Source of the DNA: Gryllus longicercus
Lineage: Eukaryota; Arthropoda; Insecta; Orthoptera; Gryllidae
NCBI GenBank assembly: GCA_038098605.1
Contig: JAZDUA010000006.1
Span: 4,070,501 to 4,134,500 of the forward strand
Length of the DNA stretch: 64,000 nt
Reading direction: 5' to 3'
Under the pieces are notes generated by a model that did no database searches, was not told the DNA's origin, and was given only the letters and a program-made list of their open reading frames with translations. Of this stretch, positions 1 to 11,500 are shown piece after piece. The position numbers were made by a program, and so were the translations under genes. Numbering within the stretch: the stretch's first letter is position 1; every line of letters starts with the position of its first letter.

Positions 1-1390
1 CTCTTTCATTAAGGTCAAGTACATTTTTTCACAATTTAGTAGTTTTTTAGCAATATTGCGTGCAATATTTGCAATTCTTTGAACTAGTTGTGTTACAGAA
101 TGACACAGACTTTCCCATATTAGTTTTCTATTTCCTTTGGTTTCGGCTTTCGGCTTTTTTGGAAATTTTCTTAAATTTCCGGTTTCCAAATAATAAAACA
201 AATATTTTTAAGAATATTAAAGAACAGTAAAACCTCTTGCTAAATGGCAATTATCTTCTCAAAATTTGGAGCAGTGTTTAAGAAAAAGGCGTTTAAGTGC
301 TACTGTAAATTCGAAATTTTGAAACTCTTTCTTACAGAACATTTTTGTGTTTTCAGAAAATTTCATTTGAAGCGCTATTACTTAAAATACAAGTGTTTGC
401 ATATTAACGGCGTGTAAAAATTTTAAAAAAAATACATATGAGTATTTTTTTAAATAAAAAGAACACTCCAAAATTAACTTTACGTCATATTAAAGAGTTC
501 AATTAGCACTACAAGTTATGCTACAATGCGCTACAAGTTTCAAGAAACATTTCAGTCGTATTAGAGAAAATGGTATTTAAGCGTTTCTGAAAATGCGAAA
601 TTTTGAGCTACTTTTCATAGAAAACGGGTGAGTTTCCGAGACACTTTACATGACATCATTTTAGGCACATGTTCTGATAAATATAATAATGTGAATAAAT
701 TGCCGCTAATGTAAATAATAACGACAAGTCAAAAAATTTCATTTTTGTAATTTTTGAAAAACCAAAAGACTAAAGCTATATGGCGTTTATCTCATCTTAT
801 AGAGTACATTTAGTACTACCCTTACCAAACGTTTAAGGGGAAAAAATTGGAACCGTTTTTGAGAAAATTTTGAAATTGTCTGGAGGACTGCATGTAAAGT
901 ATCCCCAAATTTTGAAGGTTTTTCGAAATCTGAATGTTTCGACTTGAGCCAGATGGACAGGAGTTTCTTGATATATATTTTGAGTAAATATTGATTTTCT
1001 GAGCGAATTCTACGAAAAAGAACAGTTTCTCATTTTACTGCATTCTTTTAATTTAGATTTAAAGTGAATGTACCAACACGGAGTCAAAAAAATTACAATT
1101 TGGTATTTTTTTCAAAAGAAAAATAGTAGAGCAAATTGACGATTATGTCATCTCCATAACATCTCATGGAGTCACATTTGGCACTATCCCTACCAAAAGT
1201 TTACAGAACAAATTTTGAGCAGTTTTTGAGAAGACTTGTTTTGTTATTTTTTAAGTTGCAAATATTGTACCAATATTGCGCGCAAACCACTAAAATGTTC
1301 AAAACAATGTACATGACCTTCATAAAAACTAATCACGGGTAACAAATTTCATTTGAAGACAAAATCTCTATCTAATTTTGTAGTTGTAGG
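1..1390 (+). repeat. Unclassified AT-rich interspersed repeat, copy A
   Basis: This stretch has no coding signal. It shares ordered blocks with 53195-54330: 'aaagaacagtaaaacctc' near 218 and 53205, a block ending in 'gagccagatggacagg' near 950 and 54190, and 'aatctctat' followed by 'ttttgtagtt' near 1365 and 53945. More diverged matches lie at 36230-36700, 41000-41480 and, inverted, 61430-62290. I see no terminal repeats or ORF, so the class is unknown. The copy appears to start left of the window and ends where the R1-like element begins near 1392. Confidence 0.6.
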
Positions 1391-1595
1391 AACACGCAAG
1401 AGTCCCGCCGGCTTAGGAGGCGAATGATCGGACACCTTAAACTTCCTCTTAAGGGAAGGAGGGGCTCTTTAGGCAGGCGAAGCTAACCCTCCCAGGGGAG
1501 TCAACCCTAAAAAAATCCTGCAGGTCCAGGCGCAGCAAAGTGCCAGCCCCACTACTGGGGTAACGCTGGCGGTAGCGTTAAAACGCTAGGGGAAG

Positions 1596-3277
1596 GTGAC
1601 CCCGAAAAGAAACCCGCGATGGAAGGTCCCCCAGGATCAACCGTTACAGTGCAGGGGATCGGAGCCCCAGTACCGGCAGTCGGGGATGGGCAAGCAGGCC
1701 CCCGGCGGTCGTCATCCAATGACTGCAATAACAGAGACGTGGACCACTTGGCGTCTGTGTCAGATAATGCGTCAAGTGCATCTAACCCTTTGGCCGGAAG
1801 GCGTGAATTGCAGAGACCTCCTCCGGACACCCCACAACACCTGGGGTATCTCCGGTTCAATTAGAGCCCACACCTGGAGGGAAAAGGAATGCTGTGGACT
1901 GGATGCCGGAAGGAAGAAACGCTATCCAAGAGCTGATGAAGGATAATATAGAGATCGTAGAACGTTTGCATACCCAGCTGTCATTGGAAAAAAATCGTTA
2001 AGAAATAATCCTGTGATAGTAAGGAAAACTTTGGCCACAGCACAAGGAGGTGTGGGAACATTAAAGAACAGATGGCAGGGCATCAATGAAGAGCAAGAGT
2101 GGATGCATGATAAATTGCTCCTCCTGAGGAAGGGTGACGTACATGCCGAGAATACAAGGCACGGCAAGGAGAGGGACGGTGATTTAAGGGATACGGCGCA
2201 AGAAGTAGCAGAAGAAAAGAGACAGTGTTCAGAGATCCTGAGTTCTCTTCAATTACGAAAGAGAGAGTCAAGGCAAGAGAAGAGAAATTGAATGCTGTGC
2301 GAGCACAAAGGAAAAAGAGGGCGGCACCTAGTCCACCAGAGGAGTCTAACAGAAGAGACAAGAAAGATAATCAGAATAGAGTAATCACTGTGGGGAATAC
2401 TCCTGGAGAAATCCATGAACCACCAATCAGAGAGAGGTGATAGAACATCTAGAGATTAAAGGAAGCCAAGAAGAGGAGCGCTGGGAAGAAAGAAAGCTGC
2501 AAAGAAGTAAAAGGAAAAAAAGAAAGAAGAATATAAGTCAAGTAAGAAATTCAATCCAGCTTTCAAGGTGACAGCTAGGCAAGGTGAAACATACGCAGAC
2601 ATCAGAAAGAAGATGAAGAATGCCGTGGATCCTAATGATTACGGTACGAAGACACTGGCAGTAAGGAGGACCCGAATGGCGGGTGTGCTCCTTGTACTAG
2701 AAAAAAAACTGGCAATATTGCCGTGTTGAACGAGGCTCTGGAGAAGGCGGTGAGGGAACAAGCGAAAGTGAGTGCCCTTACGCGGAAACTCCTAGTAGAA
2801 ATTACGGATATTGACTAAACTGTCCCGATTGAAGAGGTACTGGAAGCGGTGAGCAAGACAATAGACATAACGGCACACCAGATCTCCGACTCCTGTAGGT
2901 TACGTAGGGGATATGGAGCAATGCAAAAAGCCACAAAGCTACTGGGTGAAAATGTAACCCAAAAGGTCATAACGGCAGGAAAAATTAAAATCGGCTGAGT
3001 GAACTGTGGAATCAGAGAAATGCACCAGATATTAAGATGTTATTGATTCTGATGCTTTGGACTTAACTCAACTGCTTGCAGAGGACGCAGTAAAGCATGT
3101 TTCAAATGTGGCAAAACGGGTCATGGTATCAAGGACTGTACTGGTAAACTGCAGTGTGTTATATGCAAGGAGGGAAACAAAGACGATAATCATCTGCTAG
3201 GAAGTAATAAATTTACCTCCTTCAAGGCGTTCAATAAAGTCAAAAAGAGAAAGTATGCCCCGATTCCTACAAGTTAA
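1596..3277 (+). pseudogene. R1-like ORF1 (gag-like nucleic-acid-binding protein), frameshifted
   Basis: Lys/Glu-rich open segments occur in several frames (for example 2013-2291 and 2225-2440), as expected for a broken gag-like ORF1. The 3' end is clear. The knuckle CFKCGKTGHGIKDC lies at 3098-3139. A second Cys pair (CVIC) follows, but its later His/Cys ligands are incomplete. The frame closes with TAA at 3275-3277, overlapping the ORF2 start at 3255 by 23 bases, as is common in R1-clade elements. The product would bind element RNA and form ribonucleoprotein particles. The start is not defined. Confidence 0.65.
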
Positions 3278-3914
3278 TTTGGGTAGGAGTAAACAGGCGT
3301 GGAATTTGATGCTGTCGGTCGCTGCTGAAAGGGAGGTTGACGTGCTGCTCATCAGCGAGCAACCTCACTGCGACATGTGGTATCAGGGTGCTACTGGAAG
3401 AGCCGACATAGTAATGCATAATAAGAATCTGAGTATCACGAAACACAAGAGAACGAAATACGGGTTTGTATGGCTGGAATTGGGCAATATGAGAATTTAT
3501 AGCTGCTATTTTTCATCGAATGATAAGCTAGAAAAATTTCAGAAAGATATCGATGAGCTGGAGGCTAGCTTGAAAACGTCTAAAAGCGAGATATTAGTGG
3601 CAGGTGATTTCAATGGTAAGTCGTCCGAATGGGGAGAGACGCGCTCCGATAAAAGAGGAACTAAAATATGTGAATTCATTGCAAGAAATGATCTGATCAT
3701 CTTAAATACTGAGGACAAGTACACCTTTCAACGTGGAGCCGCATCATCTACTTTGGATTTGGCAATAAGCTCCACCAAGCTAGCTAAAGGCATCGCTGAT
3801 TGGTCAGTGCTCGACGAAGAAACCCTGAGTGACCATCGGTACCTAGGATATTCGGTTCCATTAACAGAGGGGCCGCAACATGTCAAAATGCAATATAAAG
3901 GAAGACCACCTTGA
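3255..3914 (+). CDS. APE-type endonuclease domain of R1-clade ORF2
   Basis: The 219-codon frame begins MPRFLQVNLGRSKQAW, the usual start of R1-clade ORF2 with the first catalytic Asn in LQVNLGRS. It carries the LLISEQP motif with the catalytic Glu (about residue 34), GDFNGKSSEWG (Asp and Asn near residues 117-119), TLDLAIS and SDHRYLGY (terminal Asp-His pair). The domain nicks target DNA to prime reverse transcription. All the expected motifs are recognisable, but the frame stops at TGA where an intact ORF2 would continue for about 800 residues. It is therefore a fragment. Confidence 0.8.
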   Translation: MPRFLQVNLGRSKQAWNLMLSVAAEREVDVLLISEQPHCDMWYQGATGRADIVMHNKNLSITKHKRTKYGFVWLELGNMRIYSCYFSSNDKLEKFQKDIDELEASLKTSKSEILVAGDFNGKSSEWGETRSDKRGTKICEFIARNDLIILNTEDKYTFQRGAASSTLDLAISSTKLAKGIADWSVLDEETLSDHRYLGYSVPLTEGPQHVKMQYKGRPP

Positions 3915-4782
3915 AATCCCCAAAACTTGAATGAAGACAAGGCAAAACACCCCTTGGAAGAATCCAGGTTGCTGGTTAACATGGGTCGGACGAAAGAGGA
4001 GGAAACGCTTGAGGCAACGGAGGAAATAGTGGTAGCAGCTTGCGACGCATCCATGCCTAGACGTATATGTCCGAGGAGGAAACAGCAAATGTATTAGTGG
4101 ACACCAGAAATAGCTGAACTACGAAGGAACTGTATTAGGGCAAGAAGAATAGTGACAAGGGCCAAGACGAATATCAAGAAAACTTGAAGAATGGCCTTGA
4201 GGGTGGCGTGTGCCTACCGCACACTGTGCGGTGCTGGTGTTGCTCAGTACACAACCTATCGACTTAATAGCCATGGAAAGAAAGAGGATGTAACTCGCCT
4301 TCAAGGAAGCACAACAAGCAGACAGTCATCTCCCTCCCAAGCAAATTGAGAGAATTAAAGCGGAAGCAAGAAAATTTCTCCTTGAAGAATGGCAAGGAAG
4401 AAGGAATGGAGATGTGAAAAGCCGATGGACTTATCGATCGATTACTAACATCGAGAGATGGGTAAGCCAAATATTTGGGGAGGTGAGTTATTACCTGTCC
4501 CAGGCTCTTACGGGACATGGAGGATTTAATAACGATAACGATTTCAGGGTCGTAGAGAGGCCCACGTGTAGTCTCTGTCACGCAGACATAGATGCAGAAC
4601 ACGCATTATTCCAGTGCAAGGCATGGCACGCGGAACGAGAGGTTTGTAATGTCAACCTCCACCAATTTACAAACCCAGACAACATGGTCAACATGATGCT
4701 GAGTTCACAGGAAAAATGGAAAACAATAGAGAACTTCATAGTTAGTGTTATGAAGAAGAAGGAGTTAAGACTGAGGAAGTAG
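3915..4782 (+). pseudogene. R1-clade ORF2 linker and C-terminal remnant joined by deletion of RT
   Basis: After the TGA at 3915, the linker remains readable in broken frames (EESRLL, then WTPEIAELRRNCIRARR near 4100-4160). The sequence then jumps near 4190 to the region that normally follows the RT (RVACAYRTLCGAGVA). From 4414 a clean frame encodes RWTYRSI, the GEVSYYLSQALTGHGGF motif and the knuckle CSLCHADIDAEHALFQC, ending at 4782. The RVACAYRT and TGHGGF motifs are diagnostic of R1-clade C-termini. The missing segment contains the polymerase active site. Confidence 0.75.
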
Positions 4783-4936
4783 AGCATCTGCTACCAGCCA
4801 ATCTCCTACGTGAAGTAGTGTCTAACGACGGTTTCGGTTAAGAGACGGAGGTTAGGTTTTTAGTCGGTAACCCAGTTAGGAGTCCGACATCACCAGCTTC
4901 ACTGGTATCCATAAAGGATGTTCCTCCACCACGTAT

Positions 4937-4953
4937 ATAATAATAATAATAAC

Positions 4954-5029
<76 letters not shown>

Positions 5030-5036
5030 TTTATTA
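4937..5036. repeat. (TAA)n/(TTA)n microsatellite
   Basis: This is about 100 bp of almost pure TAA units with rare 'taataaca' interruptions. It lies between the 3' end of the R1-like element and the inverted 3'UTR of a second LINE. It matches the (ATT)n tail at 22383-22413, so it is probably that LINE's tail read on the other strand. Confidence 0.85.
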
Positions 5037-5310
5037 AGTCACATACAATTACAATTGTGTGTAACGAGTCAACATGATGTGGGTTGGGTGGAGAGAGCGA
5101 AGTTACGTTACTGTTCAGGAGCAAAACAAGTGGCCATCTCAGCATCTGCTCAAGGGACCAGGGAAACTTAACAAAACCTGATTGAGATGGGGTCATTGGC
5201 CTAGGAATTTTATTACAATACTTGCTACAGATAGATTACGATATTATAAAGAAGATTATTATTTTTAGTAGCAGATTATTTAACATTTCAAGATGTTATT
5301 GTCATTTTAA
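4937..5310 (-). mobile_element. 5'-truncated LINE copy (3'UTR and (ATT)n tail only)
   Basis: The reverse complement of 5037-5225 matches the 3'UTR of the LINE at 20725-22413 closely, with shared blocks such as 'ggccaatga', 'gctgagatgg' and 'tgtttgctcctgaacag'. Weaker similarity continues to about 5310. No coding sequence remains. It sits about 65 bp from the hydin exon at 5375-5563. Confidence 0.8.
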
Positions 5311-5374
5311 TGGAATATCAAGAAAACTTGCGCATATAGTAAATTCAGAAGATATTCATCAGTGAATACATTAC

Positions 5375-5563
5375 CTCATCAGCATAATCAACATTACCGT
5401 CTGGAAGCCAGTACCAGTGGTATTTAATGGGCAATTGACCATTGTTCACAATTTCAAATGTCTCACTGGCACCAGAGCCACTAGGAATGCATCCAAAATC
5501 CAATATGTCAGGGAAAATATTAACATTCGGGAAATTTGCTTCTCCAGATAATGGAAGATGATC
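5375..5563 (-). CDS. hydin: hydin exon (last one visible)
   Basis: Acceptor tttttcag, donor GAG|GTAATG. It encodes 63 residues: GEANFPNVNIFPDILDFGCI, then NNGQLPIKYHWYWLPDG. It matches HYDIN 'GEVHYPNLSFETKELDFGCI...NCSPLVVKFRWFFLV'. The functional donor shows that more exons lie further left. Confidence 0.9.
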
Positions 5564-8500
5564 CTGAAAAAAATTATATAAAAAGTGTATTAATAACTAT
5601 TTGTGATTGATATTTTTGTAAATCGTGATTAAAATATATTTTCAATTAAAGAGAATATCAAAATATTTCATTATTTTGAATTTTTTTAAGTTAAGAAGTT
5701 AAAATATCAAATACTTTAAAATCAAAATTTTCAGGAAATGAACATTATTTTTAAGGATTACTGAAAACTATTACATGTAACTAAATACCTCACTTCAAAT
5801 TTTAATTCCTCTTTTTAAAGATTTTTAGATTCGATTAAAAGTTATTAATTTGAAACATTCAAAAAATGATTCCCTAGGTTGTTAATAAAAGAAAACATAA
5901 TTTTATGGGAAAACTTTATTGTAGCAGAGAGCACACATTGTGCTTTTTTTTTAGGAAAACACAACCAGAAACAAGATATTTTTCATACTGTGGGCTCAAA
6001 ATTGGTATTATCACTGAGTCGTAGATACCAGTGCTTGAGAGCCACCTGCAATTCAGCATCACTATGATAGGCATAATTCAGTGCAACATTGCATAATTTG
6101 TGAAGGGTCATTCAAAACAAGCCACAAGACAAGTTGCATCCTGCGCAATAAAAAGCTCAGCCACACATGATGGCTCACAACAGATCTTCTGAAGCTGTTC
6201 CACTGAGAGGTGATTTGGCCATTCATCTTAAGTCCAGATATTGGGCCCAGAGATTTCCCTTTTTTTTTCTACCCTTCAATTTCCTCACACCCCCTAAACC
6301 TCATTGTCTAGTTAGCATGTATCACAGTTACACAGAGTTGAATGACTAGCCCAGGCAGCAGATTCCTATAACACAGGGGTACAATGGTATGATATCATGG
6401 TATGACAAATGTCTTGATTCTGGTGATGATTATGAGAAAAAATAGTGCAATCTATGTTGTATCTGCTAGAATAAAGTTTCCCATCAAATTGTGTTTTCCT
6501 TTTTTTTGACAAGCTTGGGAAACTTACTTTCTGGACAGCCTCATACTAAAAATATCAGTGATTTTCATTTTTCAACTTAAATATTAATTCAGTTTTTACC
6601 GTATGTGTATGTTCTCTGTAAGAAACTTGTAAAACATTTTGGAACTTCCTGGAGTACAGATCGGTAATACAACTTGTGTCAAATATTATTGTAAGTTCCA
6701 CAGTTGCTAAGCTGTCTAACACTAGAGAGACTTTTGATACAGGCTCATTCTTTCCCATGATCAAGAATGGAGACTCAGTTTTCAGCACTATTTTATATGG
6801 TAGATCTGTAGCATTTGTCATATTCACATTATCTGTAAGATAATCATGACTTGTCAGATTACATTTCAAGGTAGTAACAAATAAATGATGCATCAAAAAT
6901 ATATGTGATCATGAAATCTTACCATAGAGAATTTTATAGTTTTCCTTGGGGCCAATTTCTACTTTAAATACTATTTCTGGCTTGGAAAATATTACTTTTG
7001 GATCAATGAAGTTAGCTTTTATTTTAGTAAAAAGTAAAGTCTCTCTTTTGCCAGCAACAATTGCATGACAAAAAAATTGTTCGGAGATTTGTTGTATTCT
7101 GAAAAATAACCATTTTTAAAAAAATATTACCTGGTTCTTATCCAAGAAAAATTATACTATAATTAGTTATACTTTTTGATGAAACTCTTTCAAAACTTTC
7201 ACTAAAATTTGCAATGAAGTTACGGTACAATTGCTGTATAACAGCTAAGTTCATGACTGAATTCACATAAGAAATAGAATAAGAAGTATGTGAATATAAT
7301 ACACTTTTTTTTCTAAGTGTGAGCTTGTAGCTGATAGAGCAAATGAACATTGAAAGGGCAAAGGTTTTTAGATTAAATGACCGCTCATATGTTTCAAAAG
7401 ATCCTTTTGAAACATATATCTACGTATTGTAATAAAGGTTCTTATATAAATTGTAATAAAATAAATTTTTGAATTCACCTTTCAACTTTCTCATTTACTT
7501 ATATAGTACTCAGGAAATTATTTAATGCTGCAGAAAATAGGTTATGAGATTTTAATATTTTGGTGTCCCCTGACCAAAAAAGTACTTGTTTTTTTAACAG
7601 TCATCCACATTTCTGCCAGTCTATCCAACTACCAGTTTGTTTCTCTGTCTACCGACTACACTAGTGTCTAAACTATTCATACAATTTTTGCCAAAATGAA
7701 TATTATTACAAATAATCTTGACTGCCCGTGTGATGCTGTATTGAAGGCTGTGGTGCCAAGGTTTTGACCATCTTGTTGTGTTCTTCCTCAGGGCTGATCT
7801 GAGGAATGGCATGGTCTTTCATGCCAGACTGATTATTCTATGCCAACTTATGCAAAGAAAAAGGAAACGAATAAACAGCAAATATCAGAATTATTAAAGC
7901 TGGGAATGCAAAATGTTAGAGCTCTCTCAAAAAAAGAAGCTGAATTAGAACAGGAATTAGTGAAACTAAAAAACAATTACAGGACGCATCAGAATTACAA
8001 AATTATATGATGATATACAGCAGAGTTCCCCAACAACAGAGAGTATTTCAGGTAACAGTATCAACAGCTCACTACAAAAAATTCACATGTACATTAGTTT
8101 ACAACACCTAGCCAGATGACATTAAACGATTAAATTCGATACAAAAGGTTAAGTCCCAAGTAAAATCTTTTCTGCTGCACAACTGTTTCTATACAGTTAG
8201 AGACTATACCAAGAATTCAAAAGAAAAGTAATATTAATTTTAACAATGACATTTAATGTATAATGTATATATCATTTGGATTGTATAATTCTAAAGAACC
8301 TGGAAATAAATTGGCTGGAGTATCTATTTGGATCAGAAAAACAATGAGGAACAGAATAGCATCGTGCACTTTCATAAAGGAAAAAATTATAAATGAGATT
8401 TGATGTAGACAGAGGTTACGTTACAGTCTTTACATTGTATGCACCAGGAGAAGGGAGAACCCAAGATGTTTCTATGAATTATCTATAACAAATTCTATGA

Positions 8501-11500
8501 ACAACTACAGACAGCAATAAATAAGATCATTAAATGTGATTATCTTCTTTTATTAGGTAATTTAAATTCAAGAGTAGGGAAAATACCTATAAAAATATTG
8601 TATGCACAGAAGGTGAATACACTTATAACAATAATGGGAAGAAATTAATATAATTTACTATACACAATGAGAATTACTAACACTTCCTTTAAACCCAGAA
8701 ATATTCACAAATTCATATGGTAAGCACATGGATCTACCTCTGTAATTGATTGTGTTCTTGCAAACAATAAGACTTGGATAAATATTAAGGATGCGAGAGT
8801 ACTTAGAAGTTTTGTTGTATCATATGATCATGTCTTAGTAAGATGTCACATAATGTTCCCACAGAGATGGAAGAAAACCATCTAAAATCCAAATCAGAAA
8901 TGGAAACATGTAAAGTTCACCTGTTACAAGATTATAGGTCCAGTGGTCCAGTGGATATGTGCTAGAAAAATATAATGGTGCTCTAATTTACCCGTAATAA
9001 AGGCGACAAATCTGAATGATCAAATTATAGCGGTATAGGTCTTCTGATTTCTTGATATTAAATCTATGCAAAAATTATAAATCAAAGATTAGTGCCTATA
9101 GTTGAAACACAACATGGTATTAGAAAAGGTAGATTATGTTCTGATTGTATTTTTATATTAATACAAGTTACTGAAAAGCAAAGGGAATTTAAACTACCAA
9201 CATACTATGTCTTTATTGATTAAGTAAAAGCATTTGACAACCTTAAAAGAAGATTGTAATTGGAAACACTGAATAATGACTCCCTTCTCATCTTTTTACA
9301 GCAATTCAATCATTATACAGAATGAATAAAATCACGATCTGAATGCTAAGAAATGGAACAAAATTAGCTTATAATAACCAGGGAGTAAGTCAGGGATGCT
9401 GGCTCTCACCAACACACAACAAAATATATATGAATGCGAGCATTAAAAAATGGTTGAAGACTTTAAATGATGTTTCTAAGATTAATAATGTTCAGATCCC
9501 AACATTACTCTTTGCCAACGACCAGCTTAGCATAGGAATATCTGAACTTTAAAAATCAAATAGCAGTGCACAAGTTTAGTCAGGTTGCTAATGTACATTG
9601 TATGAAAATCTCACCAAATAAAACAAAAGTGATAGCATTCAAAGGACTTGAACCTTTAAGAGCAAAGAAAGTTATATATGACCAAATAATTGAACAAGTT
9701 AATGAATTTAAATAACTTAGATATCATTTTAATTATATTAAATCAAGAGATATAGAAATAAAGCTGAACAATTTCACATACTTCTGTAGAACTTCACAAT
9801 GAACTCAAAAGTGTGCAAAAAGAAACTCTACCTAGATTTTACAAAGTTATTACCTTCCCATTACTGCTTTATGGAAGCAAGAGCTTCACATTACATTTCA
9901 TTTTCACATTACATCAGCTGCATAGAATTGAATCTGCAGAAATGAGATTTCTTCATTTTGTGGCCAGATATTCACTATTAAGACTACAAAAAAGTGTAGA
10001 TATAAGAGAAGAATTAAATATTGAGCCTGATATAGATATCATGAGAAATTTCTCAAAAATTCAAGTTTTTTGTGAAAATGAGCTCAAAATTTCAAATTTT
10101 TAGAAATGCTTAAAAGACATTTTCTCCACAATGGCCCTACATTTTTCAATGATAATTTTCTTCTTAAGGTTTTACTCTTCTATAATATTCTTAAAAACAT
10201 AATTAAATTAGGGGACTGGAAAATTGAGAAAATGTGAAATTATGCTGAAAGATGGAAAGAGGGTAGAGAAAAATCGAAAAGCTAGCAAGAAAATAAGAAA
10301 CTAACTAGAACATAATGGGAAAATCTGTGCCATTCTGTAGCACTTCTAGTTTTCTTTTCATTTCATTACATCAGAATACTCACTTCTCACTGATTCCACG
10401 TATAAGAAATTCTGCTGACTGACGTCCACTTAGTTGCATGATATCTGGTTCAATATGAAACAGAGTCCTAACACACACAATGAAATTGAATATAAATTAT
10501 TAATTGGGAAAAACAATTATATGACAATAATAGTGGCACTGATCAATGAAATTTAAAAACTTCATTAGTGAAGTGACCTTGCAACATGAAAAATCAAATA
10601 AGTCAATATATCTTATATCTAAAGATTAGTGAAATCTTGAAAATGTAGTAGTTGTCACTAATAATATAGAAAATAATGAAAAATTTGACAAATAAAATGG
10701 ACGAAAAAGCAGGTTGTGTAAGAAACATTATCTTCTCACCTGACAATCGGTTCAGGTTCATCTTTTTTGGAACTTTTTTCTTTAAATGTTGGTAAGGGAG
10801 ACCATGTTATTTGATGATGTCTGTTTCCTTCATTAGTAATGGTAAAGTTTCTTTCAATAATTTTGTTTCTAAATTTCAAAAGAAGAGTGTGGTCAATGTG
10901 ATGCAAACCAACTTACACTCCTCTCACATATCTATTCAATCATGAAAACATGAGTTTTAGACAAATATAATACACACTCACGTTAATACATATCCAAGAT
11001 CAAATATTGGGCAGAATGCAGGTGTAATTACAAGACTTGTTCCCACTCCTTCAGCCGCAAGAGTCACTTGTAGAGTTCGGCTGCCAAAGACATCTATCTG
11101 CAAGGTATCTTTGTATCTTCCAGTGTCTCTTAAAAATATATTGACTTCAACAGCAATGTTTTTTTCTGCAGGTAAAATTCCACTTCGTTGAGCAACTTCC
11201 CATGGTGAATTTTTCTTCACCTAATAAAAAAAAATGTTTGTATAGTAATAAATAAATAATGAGCTTCTATCATTGATTTCTTAAATAAAAAATAACAGTA
11301 AAACAGTAAGCAATGGAAAAGACTAAAAACTCTCGAAAATAAATCGTTCACTTTTAGAAATGTCATTGTAATTTATAATCTAAAATTTTTAATATATTCA
11401 TGATTCAAAAGAAATAAAAATAGTTACAAAAAAAGAACCCTTTGCCTTATTTGTGGAGCTTATTTATAATTTTAAGCTAACTATATAAAAGTTGAATTAA

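Larger units (their letters stand above)
1392..4936 (+). mobile_element. R1-clade non-LTR retrotransposon, RT domain deleted
   Basis: The element has a GC-richer 5' part, a degenerate ORF1 ending in CCHC zinc knuckles, and an ORF2 that starts with an APE-type endonuclease. ORF2 then passes through the linker (WTPEIAELRR near 4100) almost directly to the post-RT region (RVACAYRTLCG near 4200). It ends with the C-terminal Cys/His knuckle (CSLCHADIDAEHALFQC) typical of the R1 clade. The palm and finger motifs, including the FADD box, are missing, so roughly 500 codons have been lost internally. A short 3'UTR of about 150 bp runs into the (TAA)n tract. Both ends are estimated from loss of similarity. 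The element is non-autonomous and dead. Confidence 0.85.
7610..10250 (+). mobile_element. Decayed APE-type LINE (endonuclease-reverse transcriptase) in hydin intron
   Basis: The 3.3-kb intron between 7099 and 10383 carries a heavily mutated LINE in the opposite orientation to hydin. Fragments appear in order. The endonuclease includes a start like NVRALSKKEAEL near 7920, GYVTVFTLYAPGEGR near 8420, and an intact-looking GKK-type strand near 8640. The RT includes SNYRGI-like sequence near 9015, KAFDNLKR near 9230, QGVSQGCWLSPT near 9385 and LLFANDQ near 9510. The post-RT region includes FPLLLYGSKSFT near 9855. The polymerase box reads FAND instead of FADD, and frameshifts and stops are abundant. 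The subclass was not resolved. Confidence 0.75.

Noticed and set aside
4876..5196. 106-codon minus-strand frame with a poly-Ile stretch
   Set aside because: Translation of the (TAA)n tract and a LINE 3'UTR.
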